DNA of 45,632 nt. It comes from Candidatus Gastranaerophilales bacterium (GTDB taxonomy: Bacteria > Cyanobacteriota > Vampirovibrionia > Gastranaerophilales > Gastranaerophilaceae). Position numbers and translations under genes: made by a program. The DNA lies in assembly GCA_944323255.1 (NCBI GenBank), contig CALURU010000018.1:1-45632 (forward strand), in the 5' to 3' direction. The notes under the pieces were generated by a model that saw nothing but the letters and a program-made list of their open reading frames with translations, was not told the DNA's origin and did not search any database. Position 1 is the first letter of the stretch; each line of letters begins with the position of its first letter. Positions 8,792-16,589 of this stretch are shown here, piece by piece.

Positions 8792-8820
8792 TTGCAATTT
8801 AAAATGATTCATACTAGAAT
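8792..8820 (+). promoter_or_regulatory. Sigma-70-type promoter of metK
   Basis: TTGCAA at 8792-8797 and TAGAAT at 8815-8820 are separated by exactly 17 bases. Transcription would start near 8827, leaving a leader of about 62 bases before metK. Confidence 0.6.
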
Positions 8821-8834
8821 ATTGCTAATGTGTA

Positions 8835-8878
8835 CCGGGTCGGAATTAAAAACCTTACCGGAGTAATATAAATTAAGG
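8835..8878 (+). promoter_or_regulatory. Candidate H-type pseudoknot hiding the metK ribosome site
   Basis: CCGG at 8835-8838 can pair with CCGG at 8858-8861. The CCTTA at 8853-8857, directly 5' of the second strand, is complementary to TAAGG at 8874-8878, which is part of the metK ribosome site TAAGGAG. Stem, loop and A-rich connector are in the order of a classical H-type pseudoknot, as in SAM-II or preQ1 riboswitches, but the sequence does not match the consensus of a SAM riboswitch class that I recognise. The stems are only 4 and 5 bp, so this is a hypothesis. Confidence 0.35.
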
Positions 8879-8889
8879 AGAAAATTATT

Positions 8890-10161
8890 ATGACATCAAA
8901 AAGATTTTTGTTTACTTCTGAATCAGTTACAGAAGGACACCCCGACAAAGTTTGCGATCAGATATCTGATGCTATTCTGGATGAATTTTTAACAAAAGAT
9001 CCTCAGGCAAGAGTCGCAGCTGAAACAACTGCAACAACGGGCATGGTACTCGTTTGTGGCGAAATAACCTCGAGTTGTTATGTAGATATTCCGCATATTG
9101 TAAGAAATACAGTAAGAAATATCGGTTATGCAGGGTCTGCAGGCGGAGGTTTTGATTGTGATACTTGTGCTGTTTTAACAAGTATTGATGAACAATCTGT
9201 AGATATAGCAGGTGGTGTAAATAAAGCACTGGAAAGCAGGAACAATAATTCAGAAACTTCAGCTACTGAAACTTCTGATATCGGTGCTGGAGATCAAGGT
9301 ATTATGTTTGGATTTGCTTGTAATGAAACTCCTGAATTAATGCCTTTGCCAATAAGTTTAGCTCATAAACTGTCTTTTAGATTAGCACAGGTAAGAAAAG
9401 AAGGTATTTTAAGCTATTTAAGACCGGACGGAAAATCACAGGTGACTGTTGAATATGTTGACGGAAAACCTGCAAGAATTCATACGATACTTCTTTCAAC
9501 ACAGCATGCGGCTGAAATAAACGGTGTAAGTGATAATTCAAAAATTCAGGCTATTATTAGCCATGATTTGCGTCAATGTGTAATTGATTACGTTTTTGAA
9601 AAAGAATCAATTAAACCTGATTCAGAAACAATAATTCTCATCAATCCGTCAGGAAGATTTGTTGTTGGCGGTCCACAGGGTGATACAGGTTTAACCGGAA
9701 GAAAAATCATTGTTGATACTTACGGCGGTTACTCTCGTCATGGTGGCGGTGCTTTTTCAGGAAAAGATCCGACGAAAGTTGACAGATCTGCTGCTTATGC
9801 AGCAAGATATGTTGCTAAAAACGTTGTCGCAGCAGGTCTTGCAGATAAATGTGAAATTGAGCTTGCTTATGCAATAGGTGTAGCAGAGCCTGTGTCAATT
9901 TTTGTCGATACGTTTGGAACCGGAAGAATTTCTGATGATGAAATATCAGAATTGATACGTAAGAACTTTGATTTACGTCCAGCTGCAATTATTTCTAACT
10001 TTGATTTAAGAAATCTTCCTGCTAAAAATGGTGGTAAATTCTATCAGAAGCTTGCAGCATATGGACATGTCGGCAGGACTGATATTGTTCTTCCTTGGGA
10101 ACAATTGGATAAGGTTGATGCTTTAAAACTCGCCTTGTCTGATGCATGTGCACTTTATTAA
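8890..10161 (+). CDS. metK: S-adenosylmethionine synthetase
   Basis: MetK makes SAM from methionine and ATP. The 423-residue product shows [12 protein letters not shown] at the N terminus (ATP site), [10 protein letters not shown] (flexible-loop region), the P-loop-like [18 protein letters not shown] and the [15 protein letters not shown] segment, all invariant in the family. It is a little longer than the usual 385-400 residues, with the additional residues near [19 protein letters not shown], the acidic lead-in to the GAGDQG loop. It is flanked by terminators and has its own promoter, so it is a single-gene unit. The leader may regulate translation. Confidence 0.97.
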   Translation: MTSKRFLFTSESVTEGHPDKVCDQISDAILDEFLTKDPQARVAAETTATTGMVLVCGEITSSCYVDIPHIVRNTVRNIGYAGSAGGGFDCDTCAVLTSIDEQSVDIAGGVNKALESRNNNSETSATETSDIGAGDQGIMFGFACNETPELMPLPISLAHKLSFRLAQVRKEGILSYLRPDGKSQVTVEYVDGKPARIHTILLSTQHAAEINGVSDNSKIQAIISHDLRQCVIDYVFEKESIKPDSETIILINPSGRFVVGGPQGDTGLTGRKIIVDTYGGYSRHGGGAFSGKDPTKVDRSAAYAARYVAKNVVAAGLADKCEIELAYAIGVAEPVSIFVDTFGTGRISDDEISELIRKNFDLRPAAIISNFDLRNLPAKNGGKFYQKLAAYGHVGRTDIVLPWEQLDKVDALKLALSDACALY

Positions 10162-10180
10162 TAATATAAACACATATGTA

Positions 10181-10219
10181 ACAAAAAGAGGGAGCTTATG
10201 TTCCCTCTTTTTGTGTTTA
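10181..10219 (+). terminator. Rho-independent terminator of metK
   Basis: A perfect 13-bp stem (10181-10193 with 10202-10214) around an 8-base loop, ending in TTTTTGTGTTT. Confidence 0.9.
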
Positions 10220-10246
10220 ATATTGTAAATATTATCTTAAAGAATA

Positions 10247-10275
10247 GTGACATTTTTTTCCTATTCATATAAGAT
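10247..10275 (+). promoter_or_regulatory. Sigma-70-type promoter
   Basis: GTGACA at 10247-10252 and TAAGAT at 10270-10275 with a 17-base spacer, directly upstream of the GTG-started gene at 10307. Confidence 0.5.
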
Positions 10276-10306
10276 AGAAATATAGAGGGGAAAGGAGTTT
10301 GGGTTC

Positions 10307-10783
10307 GTGATTAATAGGAAGATTGAAACTGTAAATCCGATACAGAGCACTTTATCAAGAGATGATGATTCATTTACGGCTTTATCAACGTCAGCATTAT
10401 TGGCAAAAAGTGCTGTGCCATATTCTCATAGGCGAATCGCCGATAATTACGTAATAATAAAAAAGATTTATAAATTTCAGGCTGTCCAGAGTAGAATATC
10501 AAATGCAGAACTTCAGCTTCTGAAAAAATATGATTTTAATACTTTAGAATTTTCTACTATAAAACAAATAAACGAAGAATTGTCATATTTGAAAAAATGG
10601 TCAACATCAAGTAATGAGCTATTGAGGAAAGATGCTGATAATTTACTGCAAATAAGATGTAAGGAACTTAAATATATTGTAGCAAGCAGGTATTCAACAG
10701 TAACTAATGAAATCTATAATGGTTATAAAGCATTAGAAAAGTATTTTGAGGAAATTTCAAAATTTTATTCTCCTGTGTCTTAA
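10307..10783 (+). CDS. Helical protein of unknown function
   Basis: A 158-residue soluble-looking protein. After a polar 45-residue N terminus it is predicted mostly helical (FQAVQSRISNAELQLLKKY and NEIYNGYKALEKYFEEI). No signal peptide, membrane segment or named domain is visible. The start is GTG, chosen because AGGAG at 10293-10297 lies nine bases ahead and the frame has no nearer ATG. It has its own promoter behind the metK terminator. Confidence 0.7.
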   Translation: MINRKIETVNPIQSTLSRDDDSFTALSTSALLAKSAVPYSHRRIADNYVIIKKIYKFQAVQSRISNAELQLLKKYDFNTLEFSTIKQINEELSYLKKWSTSSNELLRKDADNLLQIRCKELKYIVASRYSTVTNEIYNGYKALEKYFEEISKFYSPVS

Positions 10784-10847
10784 TATTTTGTAATAATAGG
10801 GCAAATTTATTTCTTCAGGTGTTTTAATATATCCGGAAGGTAGTAGT

Positions 10848-11546
10848 ATGAATGTAGGTCCCTTAAATTATACTTATCAGAAGACAGCTTTTACTCACCA
10901 TTCATCTGGTGACAAAAAGAAATGCACCCCAAAAGAAAGAGCTATTGTTGCGGCAACTTCCACTGCTGGTATTATAGCAAGTCTGGCAATTCTTGCAAAA
11001 AAATCAGGGTATTCACTAAATCCTGCAAAAATGTTTAAGAATTTTAAAAAGTCATATATTGCAACAACACCGTTTTTAGCAAAACAAATTATTCCCATGG
11101 GCGTAGGTACTTGTTTGGGTGGTCTTGCAGGCGGTTTTATTATAGACAAAGACAAAAATGACCGTAAGGCAAAGATGAGAGAAGCTGTAATGCAAATAGG
11201 AAACATTACTATACCGATAACTACAGTTGATTTGTTTCACAGAATGTGTGAAAAGCATGGAAAACTCGCTCAATCAGTCGGCTCTCTTGCAGGTATATTT
11301 ACAGGTGTTTATCTTGCTAATTTCCTTATGAATAAATTAAGTAATTTCCTTTTTAATAGCAAAAATGATCGTGGTGTGAAATTGATAGATTTTTCTGCTC
11401 ACCTCGATGATTTACTAGCAGGAGCGTCATATATTTCATCAGATTCCTGGGTTCATAACATTGCAAGAATAGTTCCTGCGGTGCTTGTACTTCCGGGTAT
11501 AGAGGTCGGAACACGTAAGGCTCACCCGCATCCGGATTCGCATTAA
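10848..11546 (+). CDS. Multi-pass membrane protein of unknown function
   Basis: A 232-residue protein with hydrophobic segments at about 27-47 (AATSTAGIIASLAILAK), 82-105 (GVGTCLGGLAGGFIID), 115-130, 140-163 and 205-220. The start is polar and the tail ends in a His-rich stretch (RKAHPHPDSH). The ATG at 10848 follows GGAAGG. No named family was recognised; it looks like one of the lineage-specific membrane proteins of this region. It stands 64 bases behind the previous gene and ends in a strong terminator. Confidence 0.75.
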   Translation: MNVGPLNYTYQKTAFTHHSSGDKKKCTPKERAIVAATSTAGIIASLAILAKKSGYSLNPAKMFKNFKKSYIATTPFLAKQIIPMGVGTCLGGLAGGFIIDKDKNDRKAKMREAVMQIGNITIPITTVDLFHRMCEKHGKLAQSVGSLAGIFTGVYLANFLMNKLSNFLFNSKNDRGVKLIDFSAHLDDLLAGASYISSDSWVHNIARIVPAVLVLPGIEVGTRKAHPHPDSH

Positions 11547-11548
11547 CT

Positions 11549-11586
11549 AAAAGGACAAAACCACTACACCATAGTTTTGTCCTTTT
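11549..11586 (+). terminator. Bidirectional terminator
   Basis: A perfect 13-bp inverted repeat (AAAAGGACAAAAC and complement, 11549-11561 with 11574-11586), with A on one side and T on the other, so it can serve both the gene ending at 11546 and the minus-strand gene ending at 11629. Confidence 0.85.
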
Positions 11587-11628
11587 ATGGAAATTCTTTC
11601 ATACTCCCGAAATCCCTTGTAATAACTC

Positions 11629-11781
11629 CTATGCTAATCCCAAAGCCTTTCTGTACCAAGAAAATGATTCAATTTCATAACCATTGAATGTTGTTTTAAT
11701 CTGCTGTTTTTTTAAATAATTTTCAAACTCGTCATTGAATGCAGATTTAACTGTTTTTGTCTCTTTAGAAATCAGTTTCAT
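11629..11781 (-). CDS. Small 50-residue protein of unknown function
   Basis: A short, lysine-rich peptide (MKLISKETKTVKSAFNDEF, ending FSWYRKALGLA). The start at 11781 has an AGGAG site eight bases ahead; an upstream in-frame start at 11874 would add 31 residues without such a site. It may be a small cytoplasmic or DNA-associated protein, but nothing identifies a function. It shares a bidirectional terminator with the convergent upstream gene. Confidence 0.55.
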   Translation of the reverse strand: MKLISKETKTVKSAFNDEFENYLKKQQIKTTFNGYEIESFSWYRKALGLA

Positions 11782-11989
11782 CTTTTTTTCTCCTATTTTT
11801 AGTAACACCACACATTTATGATTGATAGCTATCAGTTTAAATCTAACACCAACTTTATGCGTATATTTTATCATAAATTTTAAGCTTTAGCAATTGGTAT
11901 GTGAAGAAATGTAAGGTATTTTTCTAAAAATTATTCTTTAGTATTAGGAGTTTATAATTAGAATACAGTTTAACTTTGTTACAGTTTTC

Positions 11990-12018
11990 TTGACAGCAAA
12001 ATCTTAGGATGTTAAACT
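11990..12018 (+). promoter_or_regulatory. Strong promoter with extended -10
   Basis: TTGACA (11990-11995), a 17-base spacer and TAAACT (12013-12018) preceded by TG at 12010-12011. The predicted start of transcription is near 12025, which lies inside the longest reading frame that follows. Confidence 0.65.
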
Positions 12019-12045
12019 ATGGTATCTCAATCGGAATTAAGAAGT

Positions 12046-12222
12046 ATGATATTATCAAACGAAGAAGTTGTAACAAAATTATTAACTTCAAATGAAGTTT
12101 TGCACATATCAGGTGAGAATATTTTTATCTCAAATCCTTTTGAATCTTTAGGTGAATTTTTAAAGAATGTCAAACCTGAACCAGTTTCTTTGGAGAATAG
12201 TAAATATGTTTTTATAAAATAA
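12046..12222 (+). CDS. Small protein of unknown function
   Basis: A 58-residue peptide from MILSNEEVV to KYVFIK, mixed helix and strand, without a known motif. The frame opens earlier at an ATG (12019) with a fair AGGAT site, adding nine residues. However, that ATG directly touches the -10 box of the only visible promoter and would not be in its transcript. The ATG at 12046 is therefore preferred although its ribosome site (GGAA) is weak. If another promoter exists, the 67-residue form applies. Confidence 0.5.
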   Translation: MILSNEEVVTKLLTSNEVLHISGENIFISNPFESLGEFLKNVKPEPVSLENSKYVFIK

Positions 12223-12254
12223 AAGACACCTATTTAAAAGGTGTCTTTTATTTT
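12216..12254. terminator. Bidirectional terminator, 15-bp stem
   Basis: A perfect inverted repeat pairs 12216-12230 with 12240-12254 around a 9-base loop; T-rich on both strands. It contains the stop codon of the plus gene and touches the stop of the minus gene at 12256. Confidence 0.92.
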
Positions 12255-12255
12255 A

Positions 12256-13569
12256 TTAATGTTCTGTCGTGAATTTGAATCCTTTGCGTTTTAGATGTCC
12301 GGCTGATGCATCGTATGTATATTCAACTGATGTTGTTCCTGGTTTAGCATATTTTGCACCTTGTCCGAATTCTTTAACTGTTACGGTGTATGTGTTAGAT
12401 CCTTTATCTTTTTGTACAAAGTTATATTTATTTTTCTGGGAACCGTGTTTTGTACAATCAACGGAGTAAGAAATTTTACCGTCTTTATCTTCTTGTACAC
12501 CGCTTATTTTACCTTGAATCCACTGGTCAATTACAGAAGTTGTATCGGTATTTTGTGCCAGTTTAACATCAATGCCGGCTTTTTCAAGTAATCGGAGTAC
12601 CGAAATGTTGTTTGCATCTTTTACGACTCCGCCGTCTGTTATGCCTAATTTTTCAAGTAATTGTTTTGCTTGATCAGGTGTTAATTTGGATATGTCATCT
12701 TTTGTTAAACCTTTGATTTGATCATTTGTCAGGTCATTGATATTAACAGGTTTGCCATTAACTGATATTTGTTCCTGTGCCGTACCAGCCCCGCCTACTG
12801 GTTGATTTTGTGTTCCCTGAGGATTTACAGCTGGCATAGGGTTTGGTGTTTGATTTTGTACCGGTGTTGGGTTCGGGGTTGGAGTCTGATTTTGCGTTGG
12901 AGTTGTTACCGGTGTAGGTTGTGTGCCTGTTTTACCAAAATCAGCGCTTTCTATATCTCCCCAGCCACGTCTTGCTGCCTCATTTTTCAATACGTCAAGC
13001 CAGTTTTGATAATCATTAGGGTCTGTTTTATCGTGATGTCCTTCAGTTTTGCTATCATTTTGTGCCTTTTTAATTTGATCATACAATGTTTTCAAATCAT
13101 TAGGTTTCAAATCTTTGTTGGTTATAGCGTCATTTACTTTTTCGCCGAAATCAACAAGCTTTTGCCTGTCAGGATCATTGCATTCAGTTTTTTCTGTATT
13201 TTCATTACATTTACATTTGCCATCGTCATTATTGCTCTTATCAGTTATTCTGGAATTATTATTGTTTCCCCATAAGCCGCCCCAAGATGGAAGTCCAAAG
13301 TTGGCTAAGCCAAAGTTACCGAATGATGGGAAACCAAAACCGCCCATTCCAAAGTTGCCAAAGTTCATTCCGCCGCCGAACAGTCCGCTGAACAAGCCGC
13401 CGAATGCGTTACCTAAACCGAAACCAAAGCCGCCCCAGAATCCGCCGTGACCGTTGCAGTCTATATTATATGTAGTATTAAAGATACTACCATAATTGTT
13501 TCCGCCCCCGCATCCGGAGTGGAACATTTCATAATGTTTAAAAGCACTGTGACAATTTATTCTGGTCAT
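12256..13569 (-). CDS. Gly/Phe-rich modular protein, probably exported or surface-located
   Basis: A 437-residue mosaic. Residues about 1-40 are Cys/His-bearing and polar; 42-100 are a Gly-Phe-Asn low-complexity stretch (units like GGFGFG, NFGNFG). A Cys-rich acidic patch (KCKCNENTEKTEC) follows, then a helical block, a Pro/Thr/Gln linker (PTPVTTPTQNQTPTPNPTP). Next come three repeats of the type LTxDQIxxLT, and a C-terminal beta-like region ending GFKFTTEH. There is no signal peptide, so any export would need a leaderless route such as type III. No family was recognised. Its upstream region is strikingly like that of the gene at 36507-36938. It ends at a strong shared terminator. Confidence 0.75.
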   Translation of the reverse strand: MTRINCHSAFKHYEMFHSGCGGGNNYGSIFNTTYNIDCNGHGGFWGGFGFGLGNAFGGLFSGLFGGGMNFGNFGMGGFGFPSFGNFGLANFGLPSWGGLWGNNNNSRITDKSNNDDGKCKCNENTEKTECNDPDRQKLVDFGEKVNDAITNKDLKPNDLKTLYDQIKKAQNDSKTEGHHDKTDPNDYQNWLDVLKNEAARRGWGDIESADFGKTGTQPTPVTTPTQNQTPTPNPTPVQNQTPNPMPAVNPQGTQNQPVGGAGTAQEQISVNGKPVNINDLTNDQIKGLTKDDISKLTPDQAKQLLEKLGITDGGVVKDANNISVLRLLEKAGIDVKLAQNTDTTSVIDQWIQGKISGVQEDKDGKISYSVDCTKHGSQKNKYNFVQKDKGSNTYTVTVKEFGQGAKYAKPGTTSVEYTYDASAGHLKRKGFKFTTEH

Positions 13570-13589
13570 ACTCTGTACCTCGTTTTTCT

Positions 13590-13656
13590 TACATCTGTTA
13601 TATATATAAAGTATTTAATAAATATCTAATTTCACAATTCGTATTATTTGTTACAA
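13590..13656 (-). promoter_or_regulatory. Conserved upstream module, copy A
   Basis: Read on the minus strand, this stretch has TTGTAACAAAT, 11 unrelated bases, TGAAATTAGATAT, then ATACTTTATATATAT and AGATGTAA. The same blocks in the same order and nearly the same spacing precede the gene at 36507-36938 (36955-37023). The AT-rich core lies about 40 bases before the start codon, as expected for a promoter, but the -35 area is not TTGACA-like, so an alternative sigma or an activator is likely. Confidence 0.6.
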
Positions 13657-13706
13657 TTCTTTACAATACTAAATGTAAACTTTTGTAACAATCATTGCTA
13701 AAACGC

Positions 13707-13733
13707 TAAAGTTTTTAAAAAATATGCCGATAT
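13707..13733 (+). promoter_or_regulatory. Sigma-28 (FliA/SigD) consensus promoter
   Basis: TAAA at 13707-13710, exactly 15 bases, then GCCGATAT at 13726-13733; the first box extends to TAAAGTTT. This matches the sigma-28 consensus fully. Transcription would start near 13740, 65 bases before the gene at 13805. Confidence 0.8.
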
Positions 13734-13804
13734 ATATATTACGAGAAATAAGGGTTTAAAAATTAAAGGGAAAACGAAAAGCTCGGGAAAAGGAGCAAAG
13801 GATT

Positions 13805-14212
13805 ATGGGATTAAATGTATCTGCATCACTTACTTACAATTTGGACAATAGCGAAATTCTAAGAAGTACTGCTAAAAATATACTTAATAAGAGCGGTGCT
13901 TCTACAGAAGCTACTCAAAAAATTATTGAAAAAACTCTTTTCAATAATGATATAGCATTGAGGGAATCATATACAAATCCTCAATTATCAGTATTAAAGG
14001 CTTCAACCCAAATAACTTTGAATGAGTCATTAAAAGAAACTTTGAAGTATCTAAAAGAGCACGCAAATAAAAAAGTTGCAAAAAAACCGGTTCTTGGTGA
14101 ATTATGGAGTATTTTTACAACAAATAATGAAGCTTCAGAAAAAAATCCGTATCACGGTGAATTATATGAATTCGAAATAGATAAGAATGCAAAGAATATT
14201 TTTGCAGCTTAA
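13805..14212 (+). CDS. Protein of unknown function under a sigma-28 promoter
   Basis: A 135-residue protein (begins MGLNVSASLTYNLDN) without signal peptide or membrane span. The N terminus is Ser/Thr/Asn-rich and the centre helical (TQITLNESLKETLKYLKEH). It does not resemble flagellin, FlgM or a chemoreceptor. The promoter places it in a late-flagellar-type regulon, so an export substrate, chaperone or motility accessory is plausible but unproven. The ATG follows AAAGGAG with nine-base spacing. A terminator follows 24 bases after the stop. Confidence 0.75.
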   Translation: MGLNVSASLTYNLDNSEILRSTAKNILNKSGASTEATQKIIEKTLFNNDIALRESYTNPQLSVLKASTQITLNESLKETLKYLKEHANKKVAKKPVLGELWSIFTTNNEASEKNPYHGELYEFEIDKNAKNIFAA

Positions 14213-14235
14213 TAAAAGGTATCTCCTCAAACAAA

Positions 14236-14263
14236 GGCTGGATTTGATTTATCAAATCCAGCC
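14236..14263. terminator. Hairpin terminator between convergent genes
   Basis: A perfect 13-bp stem (GGCTGGATTTGAT and complement) with a 2-base turn lies between the stops at 14212 and 14271. The T-tract is weak on both sides, but position and stem support termination in both directions. Confidence 0.75.
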
Positions 14264-14270
14264 TCCTCGT

Positions 14271-14723
14271 TTATAATTTAACTTTTACGACAACTTTTTT
14301 GACGTTTTGTTTTTTATCCGGATCTATGGAAGGTTTGTGTGCATCCTGTGGAAATAATACCAGAAACTCGCCTTCTTTTAATGTTTCAAAAAAGTCTTTT
14401 TCCCGGTTAAGTGATAAAAACTCTATATCCTTATCTTTATTATATTTTTCTGTAACTGTACAGTTTGAGTAAGTTGTTATTCCGATTTTTTCTTCACCTT
14501 TTATTATAAATTGGATATCTGCATATTCTCTGTGTGCTTCATAAGGGGCATTATCTTTTGTTTCATAGCTTTGTATATTTGCATATACTATACTTCCTTC
14601 TATTTCGTGTTTCCCTTCCGGTAAAGAATTCAAATCATTGTTTTTCAGCCATTCAAAGCCCTTTTTTAAATTTTCACAAATTCCATAGTATGTATCTGCA
14701 TATATCAGCTTGTCTTTAATCAT
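14271..14723 (-). CDS. YhcH/YjgK/YiaL family (DUF386) protein
   Basis: A 150-residue cupin-like protein of the family whose members accompany sialic acid and other sugar catabolism in the cytoplasm. Diagnostic parts are YEAHREYADIQFIIKGEEKIG (His and Glu of the presumed metal site), FLVLFPQDAHKPSID and the closing KKVVVKVKL strand. Length equals the family norm when the ATG at 14723 is used; this one has AGGA eight bases ahead, while the ATGs at 14738 and 14729 do not fit. No sugar operon surrounds it, so its substrate remains open. Confidence 0.88.
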   Translation of the reverse strand: MIKDKLIYADTYYGICENLKKGFEWLKNNDLNSLPEGKHEIEGSIVYANIQSYETKDNAPYEAHREYADIQFIIKGEEKIGITTYSNCTVTEKYNKDKDIEFLSLNREKDFFETLKEGEFLVLFPQDAHKPSIDPDKKQNVKKVVVKVKL

Positions 14724-14810
14724 AACCATTGTCCTCATTTAATTGTGTATTTATTTCTTTACAAATCTTAACAAAATCTGATAAAAAAGGCAATTTTTAT
14801 TATGAGAAAA

Positions 14811-14829
14811 ACTTTATATATTTGTAAGG
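14811..14829 (+). promoter_or_regulatory. Partial match to the conserved upstream module
   Basis: ACTTTATATATTTGTAAGG matches the AT-rich core of the modules at 13590 and 36955, here 55-73 bases ahead of the start at 14884. The distal blocks are only loosely present (ACAAATCTTAACAAAATC at 14761-14778). Confidence 0.35.
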
Positions 14830-14883
14830 TTAAAAGGTTAGTTTTAATATTACGCAGGTTAGTAAAAGTTAGGTAGGTTCACT

Positions 14884-15399
14884 ATGTTAATGGCATTCTG
14901 GCAGGTCCAGAGATTAACACGCGAAATAAATTACTTGGAAAAGCAGGCTATGGATACCCGCACCCGACTGGAACACTATCAGAAATATGCAAGTGTTCTT
15001 GGCGGTTCAAGTATTATGACGATGAACAATATCGCCGGACTTTCTCCTGAACTTTTACCAAGAGCGTCAATGTTTGCACAGTTTTCTAATCAGGTTAGTT
15101 CTATGAGTGCAATGCAGAATCTTCAAACAATGAAGATGACTGGTATGGTTCCTTGGACGGGGAATCCTATGGCGCAGTATCAAATAGAGATGAGTGCTTT
15201 TGCAAAATTTAAAGAAGAATCAATGAAAGCTCTTAAACAGCAGGAAATTCAAATATTAAACGAAAAGGAAAAAGAAATTCAGTTAGAGATGAATCAGATT
15301 GAACAAAGAATTAAAATGAAACGTGCAATGCTTGATTCGGTAAAACAATTAGCTTCGGAAGAAGCACGTGACAGTGCGCCTAAGTTCGGACTGGGATAA
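14884..15399 (+). CDS. Coiled-coil protein of unknown function
   Basis: A 171-residue protein made of an N-terminal helix (WQVQRLTREINYLEKQ), a Met/Ser-rich central segment (about 40-100, with MSAMQNLQTMKMTGM), and a long charged C-terminal coiled coil (about 105-160). There is no signal peptide or membrane span. Size and layout resemble the products at 36507-36938 and 45495 to the end, suggesting a loose family of small coiled-coil proteins, perhaps exported. A terminator follows at 15481. The start has AGGTAGG upstream. Confidence 0.7.
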   Translation: MLMAFWQVQRLTREINYLEKQAMDTRTRLEHYQKYASVLGGSSIMTMNNIAGLSPELLPRASMFAQFSNQVSSMSAMQNLQTMKMTGMVPWTGNPMAQYQIEMSAFAKFKEESMKALKQQEIQILNEKEKEIQLEMNQIEQRIKMKRAMLDSVKQLASEEARDSAPKFGLG

Positions 15400-15480
15400 A
15401 AAATTATAACTATACTCTAAAAGCTTAAATGTGTAGAAAATAGTGAAGTGTAATACCTATTAACTCAAAAAATTCCCCTC

Positions 15481-15509
15481 GCCTCTTAAACCCAAGAGGC
15501 TTTTTCTTT
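15481..15509 (+). terminator. Rho-independent terminator
   Basis: GCCTCTT (15481-15487) pairs with AAGAGGC (15494-15500), followed by TTTTTCTTT. Confidence 0.88.
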
Positions 15510-15702
15510 GTCATTGATTTGTAAAGAACTTTTTTCTCAAAAAAAAAGAGTCTGAATGACTCTAAAAACTTTAATGTGTGAAGTGTAGTATATATGTGTA
15601 TGTGTAATATAAGTTTTAATTAATATCCTTATATATAATAAGTATTTTAAATTTAAATAATTGATGTAAAGTCGCAAATTTTTAACATTTCTTAATATAG
15701 TT

Positions 15703-15730
15703 TTGACTAATTTATATTTTCCATTAATAA
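15703..15730 (+). promoter_or_regulatory. Weak promoter candidate
   Basis: TTGACT at 15703-15708 and TAATAA at 15725-15730 with a 16-base spacer, ahead of the zinc-ribbon gene. Confidence 0.35.
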
Positions 15731-15751
15731 ATCATTAGTGAGGTTTGGCTA

Positions 15752-16129
15752 ATGTTTATAACAGATTTATTAAAGTTGAATAAAAAGTGTAATCATGAAC
15801 ACGTAACTCCAGATAGAGATTGCGGTTATTGTCCTGAATGCGGTAAATTTATAAGGAATGAGTGGTATATTACCCGTTGCAGCTGTTGCGGTATGAAATT
15901 AAAATCAATGAATAAAAACAATGCAATAATACCGCAGCACCATTATTGTACGAATTGTGGTGGAGAAGAGTATATTGTGGAAAAACTGGATCAAATTAAT
16001 TTTATAGATATCAATTTTGCAGTACTGGTTAAACAGGTTGTGGAAGATAAAAAGACTATATGTACAACTACGAGATGCTGGCAAGAAAGAACAGACGTGC
16101 AACCCAAATTGCTAGTCCAATATTTATAA
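15752..16129 (+). CDS. Zinc-ribbon protein of unknown function
   Basis: A 125-residue protein with several paired cysteines: CGYCPECGK, CSCCG and CTNCGG, plus CNHEH near the start, enough for two zinc-ribbon or rubredoxin-like knuckles. The C-terminal third has no motif. Such proteins bind nucleic acid or partners, but no function can be given. TGAGG precedes the ATG by eight bases. Its last 62 bases overlap the 3' end of spmB on the other strand, so the end of this reading frame could be read-through of an originally shorter gene. Confidence 0.6.
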   Translation: MFITDLLKLNKKCNHEHVTPDRDCGYCPECGKFIRNEWYITRCSCCGMKLKSMNKNNAIIPQHHYCTNCGGEEYIVEKLDQINFIDINFAVLVKQVVEDKKTICTTTRCWQERTDVQPKLLVQYL

Positions 16130-16589
16130 TGTCAGCAATTATTCCTGTAAGAAGTGCATATCGGTATTTTTTTATTCCGATAGAACCAAAATAAACTGCT
16201 AGTACATAAAATGTTGTTTCGGAGCTGCCGACCATAATTGCGGCAAGTTTAACGATATATGAATCAGGACCGAACTCTTTTACAATATCGGAAAAAAGTC
16301 CTAAAGCTGCTGATCCGGATAAAGGTCTGGTGAATATTAGCGGGATAATATCAGGCGGAATTATTGTGTTTGCAAAATGCTTGAAAATATCTAAAGCTCC
16401 TGATGCTCTGAACATAGATACTGCAACAATAATAGCAACCAGATAAGGAATTATTGAAATTGATACTTTAAAACCATCTTTAGCTCCTTCTATAAATTCT
16501 TCATAAACAGGAACTTTTTTCGCAAGCGCAAATGTAAGTATAAAAAGTATCATAAGAGGCAGTATGTAAAGGGATATTGTATTAATCAT
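16068..16589 (-). CDS. spmB: Spore maturation protein B-like membrane protein
   Basis: A 173-residue polytopic membrane protein of the nucleoside-recognition/Gate domain group. Typical segments are VYEEFIEGAKDGFKVSI, PLIFTRPLSGSAALGL and VGSSETTFYVLAVYFGS. In Bacillus SpmA and SpmB are needed for spore core dehydration, but paired homologues occur widely in non-sporulating bacteria, where their transport role is unclear. The start overlaps the end of spmA by eight bases and uses a GGAGGAAGT site inside it, so translation is coupled. Confidence 0.92.
   Translation of the reverse strand: MINTISLYILPLMILFILTFALAKKVPVYEEFIEGAKDGFKVSISIIPYLVAIIVAVSMFRASGALDIFKHFANTIIPPDIIPLIFTRPLSGSAALGLFSDIVKEFGPDSYIVKLAAIMVGSSETTFYVLAVYFGSIGIKKYRYALLTGIIADIINIGLAIWVARLFFLASIS

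Larger units (their letters stand above)
15400..15751. other. 352-base intergenic stretch
   Basis: It holds the terminator at 15481-15509, a second short hairpin (AGAGTC-GACTCT, about 15548-15564), two loosely similar stretches rich in AATGTGT and GAAGTGTA (near 15427 and 15572), and an AT-rich part with a weak promoter-like pair at 15703. No gene was seen in it. Confidence 0.6.

Noticed and set aside
12769..13450. Long plus-strand frames opposite the glycine-rich gene, one Pro-rich
   Set aside because: They are mirror images of the Gly/Phe and Pro/Thr repeats of the minus-strand gene and lack ribosome sites.
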